Shown one piece after another: positions 31,350 through 34,746 of a stretch of 34,746 nt of DNA. The notes under the pieces are model-generated. The model worked only from the letters and a program-made list of their open reading frames with translations, made no database searches and was not told where the DNA came from. Position 1 is the stretch's first letter. Each line of letters starts with the position of its first letter. A program made the translations under genes and the position numbers. Origin of the DNA: Nitrospiraceae bacterium (GTDB taxonomy: Bacteria; Nitrospirota; Thermodesulfovibrionia; UBA6902); NCBI GenBank assembly GCA_003599505.1, contig QZKO01000082.1, positions 1 through 34,746 on the forward strand, read 5' to 3'.

Positions 31350-33797
31350 ATGACCCGAATGACGATAAACATTGAACAGGAGATGAAGACCTCCTACCTC
31401 GATTACGCGATGAGCGTAATAGTGGGAAGGGCCCTGCCTGAAGTAAGGGACGGTTTAAAGCCGGTCCAGCGAAGGATTCTCTACGCGATGCTCAGGGAAG
31501 GGCTTGTGCCCGGCAAGAAATATTCCAAATGCGCCGGCGTGGTCGGAGAGGTCCTGAAAAAATACCATCCGCATGGAGACTCGGCGGTATACGACGCGCT
31601 CGTGCGGCTCGCCCAGGATTTTAACATGCGGTATCCGCTCGTTGACGGACAGGGCAATTTCGGCTCTATCGACGGCGACCCCCCTGCCGCGTACCGTTAT
31701 ACGGAATCACGCCTTACAAGACTTGCGGAGGAGTTGCTTACCGACATCGATAAAGAGACCGTGGACTTTGTCCCGAACTTTGACGAAACCACGGAAGAAC
31801 CCGTAGTGCTGCCTTCCAAAATCCCCAATCTGATTATCAACGGCTCCTCCGGTATCGCGGTAGGAATGGCGACCAATATCCCCCCGCACAATCTCGGGGA
31901 GATTATCGACGGCCTCATGATGATGATAGACGACCCCCAGGTCACTATCAAGGGGCTTATGAAGAAAATAAAAGGTCCCGACTTCCCTACCGGCAGCATC
32001 ATTCACGGGAAAAAGGGCATCCTCGACGCCTTCAACACCGGCAGGGGACATTTAAAGGTCAGGGCAAGGGTCGAGATCGAGCAGATGAAGGGAGACAGGG
32101 AAAGCATCATAATCACAGAGCTCCCCTATCAGGTAAACAAGGCCCGGCTCATCGAAAAGATCGCGGAGCTTGTGCGCGATAAAAAAGTTGAGGGTATCTC
32201 GGACCTCAGAGACGAATCCGACAGGAAGGGGATACGCGTCGTTATGGAGGTCAAAAGGGGTGAAATCCCCCAGGTCATACTGAACCAGCTTTATAAACAC
32301 ACTGCCATGGAGTCCACGTTCGGCATCATCATGCTCGCTATAGTAAACGGCCAGCCGAAGGTGCTCAACCTCGCCCAGATGCTCTCATATTTCCTCCAGC
32401 ACAGGCGTGATGTAATCGTAAGGAAAACAAAGTTCGAGCTCAGGAAGGCCGAGGAAAAGGCCCATATTCTCGAAGGACTCAAAATCGCGCTCGATAACCT
32501 TGACGCGATTATTTCATTGATACGGAAATCGAAATCCCCTGAGGAAGCCCTTGAGGGACTGATGAATAAATTCCCCCTCTCGAAGATCCAGGCTCAGGCC
32601 ATCCTCGACATGAGGCTCCAGAGGCTCACCGGGCTGGAAAGGGACAAGATCATCCAGGATTACCTGGACACCATAAAGGAGATCGAAAGGCTCAAGGCGA
32701 TACTCGCAAGCCCCGCTCTCGTGGACAATATCATAAAAGAAGAGCTCCTCGACATAAGGAAAAAATACGCCGACAAAAGACGCACGGAAATCGCTGAGGA
32801 GGCCGAGGAGATTACAATTGAAGACCTGATCCAGGAAGAGGAAATGGTGGTGACCATTTCCCATCAGGGCTATATCAAGAGGAACCCCCTCACCCTTTAC
32901 AGGAGCCAGCGCAGGGGGGGGAAAGGGTCGCTCGGCATGGAGACGAGGGAAGAAGATTTTGTTGAGCGCCTTTTTACCGCCTCAACCCATGACCATGTGC
33001 TTTTCTTTACAAACTTCGGACGGCTCTACTGGCTGAGGGTATACCAGATACCCGAGATGGGCAGGGCGGCAAAGGGCAAGGCCATAGTCAACCTCCTGCA
33101 ACTGTCACAGTATGAAAAAATATCCGCGGTCTTTCCCATAAAGGAATTTGCGGAAGGGATGTTCCTTTTTATGGCAACCAAAAAAGGGGTCGTCAAGAAA
33201 ACCTCCCTTGCCGCATACAGTAATCCGAGGGCCAAAGGCATTAACGCCATTAAACTCGACGAGGGCGATGAGCTCATAGCCGTAAGACTCACTGATGCCA
33301 GTAAAGACATCAATCTCAGCACCAGGAACGGACTGTCGATCAGGTTTAATGAAAAAGACGTAAGGGAGATGGGCAGGGTCGCGCATGGTGTCAGAGGAAT
33401 CAGGCTCAAAGGCGATGATGAAGTGGTGTCAGTTGATGTCCTCGATGATGATACGACCCTTTTAACTGTTACTGAAAAAGGCTACGGTAAGCGGACAAAG
33501 GCTGGAGAATACCGGCTCCAGAGCAGGGGGGGGAAAGGTGTATTCACGATAAAGGTCACGCCGAAGAACGGCAAGGTCGTCGGGGTGCTCCAGGTAACCA
33601 GCGATGATGAAGTCATCCTCATCGCAAGCAGCGGCAAGCTTATCCGCATGAAGGCGTCGAATATTTCAACCATCGGGAGAGCGACCCAGGGAGTAAGGCT
33701 TATAGACCTTGCCGAAGACGACAAGGTGGTAAGCGTCGCGCGGGTGGCTGAAGGCGACGAGGAAGTGGAAGACGGAGAGAGTTTGTTTAAAGAATGA
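31350..33797 (+). CDS. gyrA: DNA gyrase subunit A
   Basis: 815 residues. Catalytic arginine and tyrosine are R116-Y117 in [10 protein letters not shown], and the quinolone-resistance region reads [10 protein letters not shown] with S78 and D82 in the drug-sensitive state (E. coli S83 and D87). The C-terminal domain has the GyrA box QRRGGKG and several beta-propeller blade repeats ending in a variant QSRGGKG, so it is gyrase rather than topoisomerase IV. Shine-Dalgarno AAAGGAG. It is separated from gyrB by two minus-strand genes. Confidence 0.97.
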   Translation: MTRMTINIEQEMKTSYLDYAMSVIVGRALPEVRDGLKPVQRRILYAMLREGLVPGKKYSKCAGVVGEVLKKYHPHGDSAVYDALVRLAQDFNMRYPLVDGQGNFGSIDGDPPAAYRYTESRLTRLAEELLTDIDKETVDFVPNFDETTEEPVVLPSKIPNLIINGSSGIAVGMATNIPPHNLGEIIDGLMMMIDDPQVTIKGLMKKIKGPDFPTGSIIHGKKGILDAFNTGRGHLKVRARVEIEQMKGDRESIIITELPYQVNKARLIEKIAELVRDKKVEGISDLRDESDRKGIRVVMEVKRGEIPQVILNQLYKHTAMESTFGIIMLAIVNGQPKVLNLAQMLSYFLQHRRDVIVRKTKFELRKAEEKAHILEGLKIALDNLDAIISLIRKSKSPEEALEGLMNKFPLSKIQAQAILDMRLQRLTGLERDKIIQDYLDTIKEIERLKAILASPALVDNIIKEELLDIRKKYADKRRTEIAEEAEEITIEDLIQEEEMVVTISHQGYIKRNPLTLYRSQRRGGKGSLGMETREEDFVERLFTASTHDHVLFFTNFGRLYWLRVYQIPEMGRAAKGKAIVNLLQLSQYEKISAVFPIKEFAEGMFLFMATKKGVVKKTSLAAYSNPRAKGINAIKLDEGDELIAVRLTDASKDINLSTRNGLSIRFNEKDVREMGRVAHGVRGIRLKGDDEVVSVDVLDDDTTLLTVTEKGYGKRTKAGEYRLQSRGGKGVFTIKVTPKNGKVVGVLQVTSDDEVILIASSGKLIRMKASNISTIGRATQGVRLIDLAEDDKVVSVARVAEGDEEVEDGESLFKE

Positions 33798-33803
33798 TTG
33801 CGC

Positions 33804-33822
33804 GGGCGACGGCCCGTCGCCC
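33804..33822. terminator. GC-rich hairpin between gyrA and a convergent gene
   Basis: GGGCGACGGCCCGTCGCCC is a perfect palindrome of 9 pairs around one base. It lies 6 bases past the gyrA stop and before the 3' end of the convergent repeat protein, so it could serve both. There is no U-run, and the motif belongs to the dispersed GGGCGAC repeat class. Confidence 0.55.
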
Positions 33823-33828
33823 TACCCG

Positions 33829-34746
33829 TCAAGGGGCATGCGCGAAGATGTCCTGTACCCCGTTTGTATCGTCCGCCACAAGATTGGCGGCAACAGACGC
33901 AAAGGCGATATGTTGACCATCCAGACTGACAGCCGGGGCAGAGCTGCTGTTGTCGCCCTGAGAGCCTGCTGATGAAACAGACACCCGTGTTGTCGAAATA
34001 TTCCCTGTCTCATCAAAGACTCCGTTGCCGTCGGCGTCCCTGTCGTGAATAAATACATCGCGAAGGCCGTTCGTATCGTCTGCGACAAGGTTGGTTGCCG
34101 TTGACTCAAACGCCGCGGACCGGCCGTCAGCGCTGATTGAAGGAGCTGAGGCCTCCCCTCCGCTTGCCTCATTGCCGTTTGAATCAACCGATACCCGGAT
34201 GGTCGCCGTCTTACCATCGCCGGTTTCATCAAAGACGGCATTGCCGTCGGCGTCGCGGTCATGTATAAATATATCCTGCAGTCCTCTTGTGTCCCCCGCT
34301 GCAAGATTGGTTGCGAGGGACTCAAATGCAACATACCTGCCGTCCCGGCTCATCGAAGGAGCTGAACTGGCGCCGTCTACCGGATCACCGTTAAAAGAAA
34401 CAGATACACGTGCGGTTGTTCCTGCGTCAAGGTCACGAACAAAGATGTCTTTTACTAATCCGTTTGTATCATCTGCCACGAGGTTGGTCGCCGTTGACTC
34501 AAACGCCACGGACCCGCCGTCAGCGCTGATTGAAGGAGCAGAGCTCGCGTTATCTCCCTGTACCCCGCCTGAAGAAACCGATATGACGACCGTTGAAATC
34601 GCGCCAACCTCATCAAAAACCCCGTCGCCGTCGGAATCCCGGTCGTGGACAAATACGTCCCTGACAGCCCCATTCGTATCACTTACTATCAGATTGGTCG
34701 CGGTCGACTCAAACGCCACGAACCTGCCGTCAGAACTGATTGAAGG
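33829..34746 (-). CDS. PD40/TolB-like beta-propeller repeat protein, 5' part outside the window
   Basis: The minus-strand frame runs from the right edge to a TGA at 33829-33831, giving about 305 residues of the C-terminal part. It consists of about five degenerate repeats of 55-70 residues, each with A-P-S-I-S-x-D-G-R-x-V-A-F-E-S-x-A-T-N-L, then DTNGxxDIFVHDRD, and in most copies a Dx[DN]xDG-like loop (DADGNGVFDE). The S-x-D-G-x-x-V-A-F-x-S pattern is the PD40 beta-propeller; the acidic loops look like calcium-binding repeats. It is probably secreted or surface-exposed; the signal peptide would be outside the window. The function is unknown. Confidence 0.72.
   Translation of the reverse strand, partial: PSISSDGRFVAFESTATNLIVSDTNGAVRDVFVHDRDSDGDGVFDEVGAISTVVISVSSGGVQGDNASSAPSISADGGSVAFESTATNLVADDTNGLVKDIFVRDLDAGTTARVSVSFNGDPVDGASSAPSMSRDGRYVAFESLATNLAAGDTRGLQDIFIHDRDADGNAVFDETGDGKTATIRVSVDSNGNEASGGEASAPSISADGRSAAFESTATNLVADDTNGLRDVFIHDRDADGNGVFDETGNISTTRVSVSSAGSQGDNSSSAPAVSLDGQHIAFASVAANLVADDTNGVQDIFAHAP

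Overview
The window reads as a Gram-negative chromosome around its replication origin, with a defence island on one side. The genes dnaA, dnaN, gyrB and gyrA run on the plus strand from about 24.85 kb. Left of dnaA nearly everything from 24.65 kb down to 4.4 kb is on the minus strand, so transcription diverges from the dnaA upstream region as expected beside oriC. The core content (mutL-miaA-hfq, a c-type cytochrome lipoprotein, two PilZ-type proteins, a YtxH protein, many dispersed palindromic repeats) would suit a Nitrospirota or deltaproteobacterium-like lineage. That placement is a guess from gene style, not a database result.

Region 1 (1-4350) holds small and metabolic genes: a 50-residue four-cysteine protein, a YtxH protein, PilZ-like proteins, DUF1059 and HicB-like small proteins, a MarC-family membrane protein and a hotdog thioesterase. 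The most striking item is a YeeE/YedE-family transporter at 1150-2373 on the minus strand. It is interrupted by one in-frame TGA at the position where the family normally has cysteine in its GGC-x-SG-x-LWR-x-x-EG motif. Immediately after the TGA is a hairpin with the features of a bacterial SECIS: a bulged U, a short upper stem and a GGUC-type loop. I read it as a selenocysteine-containing transporter, plausibly for selenium or sulfur species.

Region 2 (4411-18710) is a defence island about 14 kb long, all on the minus strand. In transcription order it holds: a 1526-residue Eco57I-like adenine methyltransferase or type IIG-like protein carrying two in-frame palindromic repeat insertions; an IetA-like AAA ATPase with an IetS-like subtilisin protease; a zeta-toxin-like kinase with a small partner; and AbiEi-AbiEii followed by a PLD-SNF2 helicase, the last three joined by ATGA overlaps. 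Two diverged copies of a 25-codon methyltransferase 3' end flank the ietAS cassette. They look like fossils of earlier methyltransferase genes, so the island appears to have been built by cassette replacement.

Region 3 (18780-24652) is a minus-strand run: family 2 glycosyltransferase, radical SAM protein, mutL, miaA, hfq and a NUDIX hydrolase. Region 4 (24653-34746) has the dnaA leader with three DnaA-box-like 9-mers at exact 11-bp spacing, then dnaA, dnaN, gyrB (no recF between dnaN and gyrB), a WalJ/YycJ-like metallo-hydrolase and a cytochrome c on the minus strand, gyrA, and the 3' part of a beta-propeller-like repeat protein that runs off the end. Several genes (marC, the glycosyltransferase, abiEi) have a -10 element so close to the start codon, and no Shine-Dalgarno sequence, that leaderless translation is likely. 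No intergenic stretch exceeds 300 bases, and I saw no tRNA, rRNA, CRISPR array or insertion sequence.
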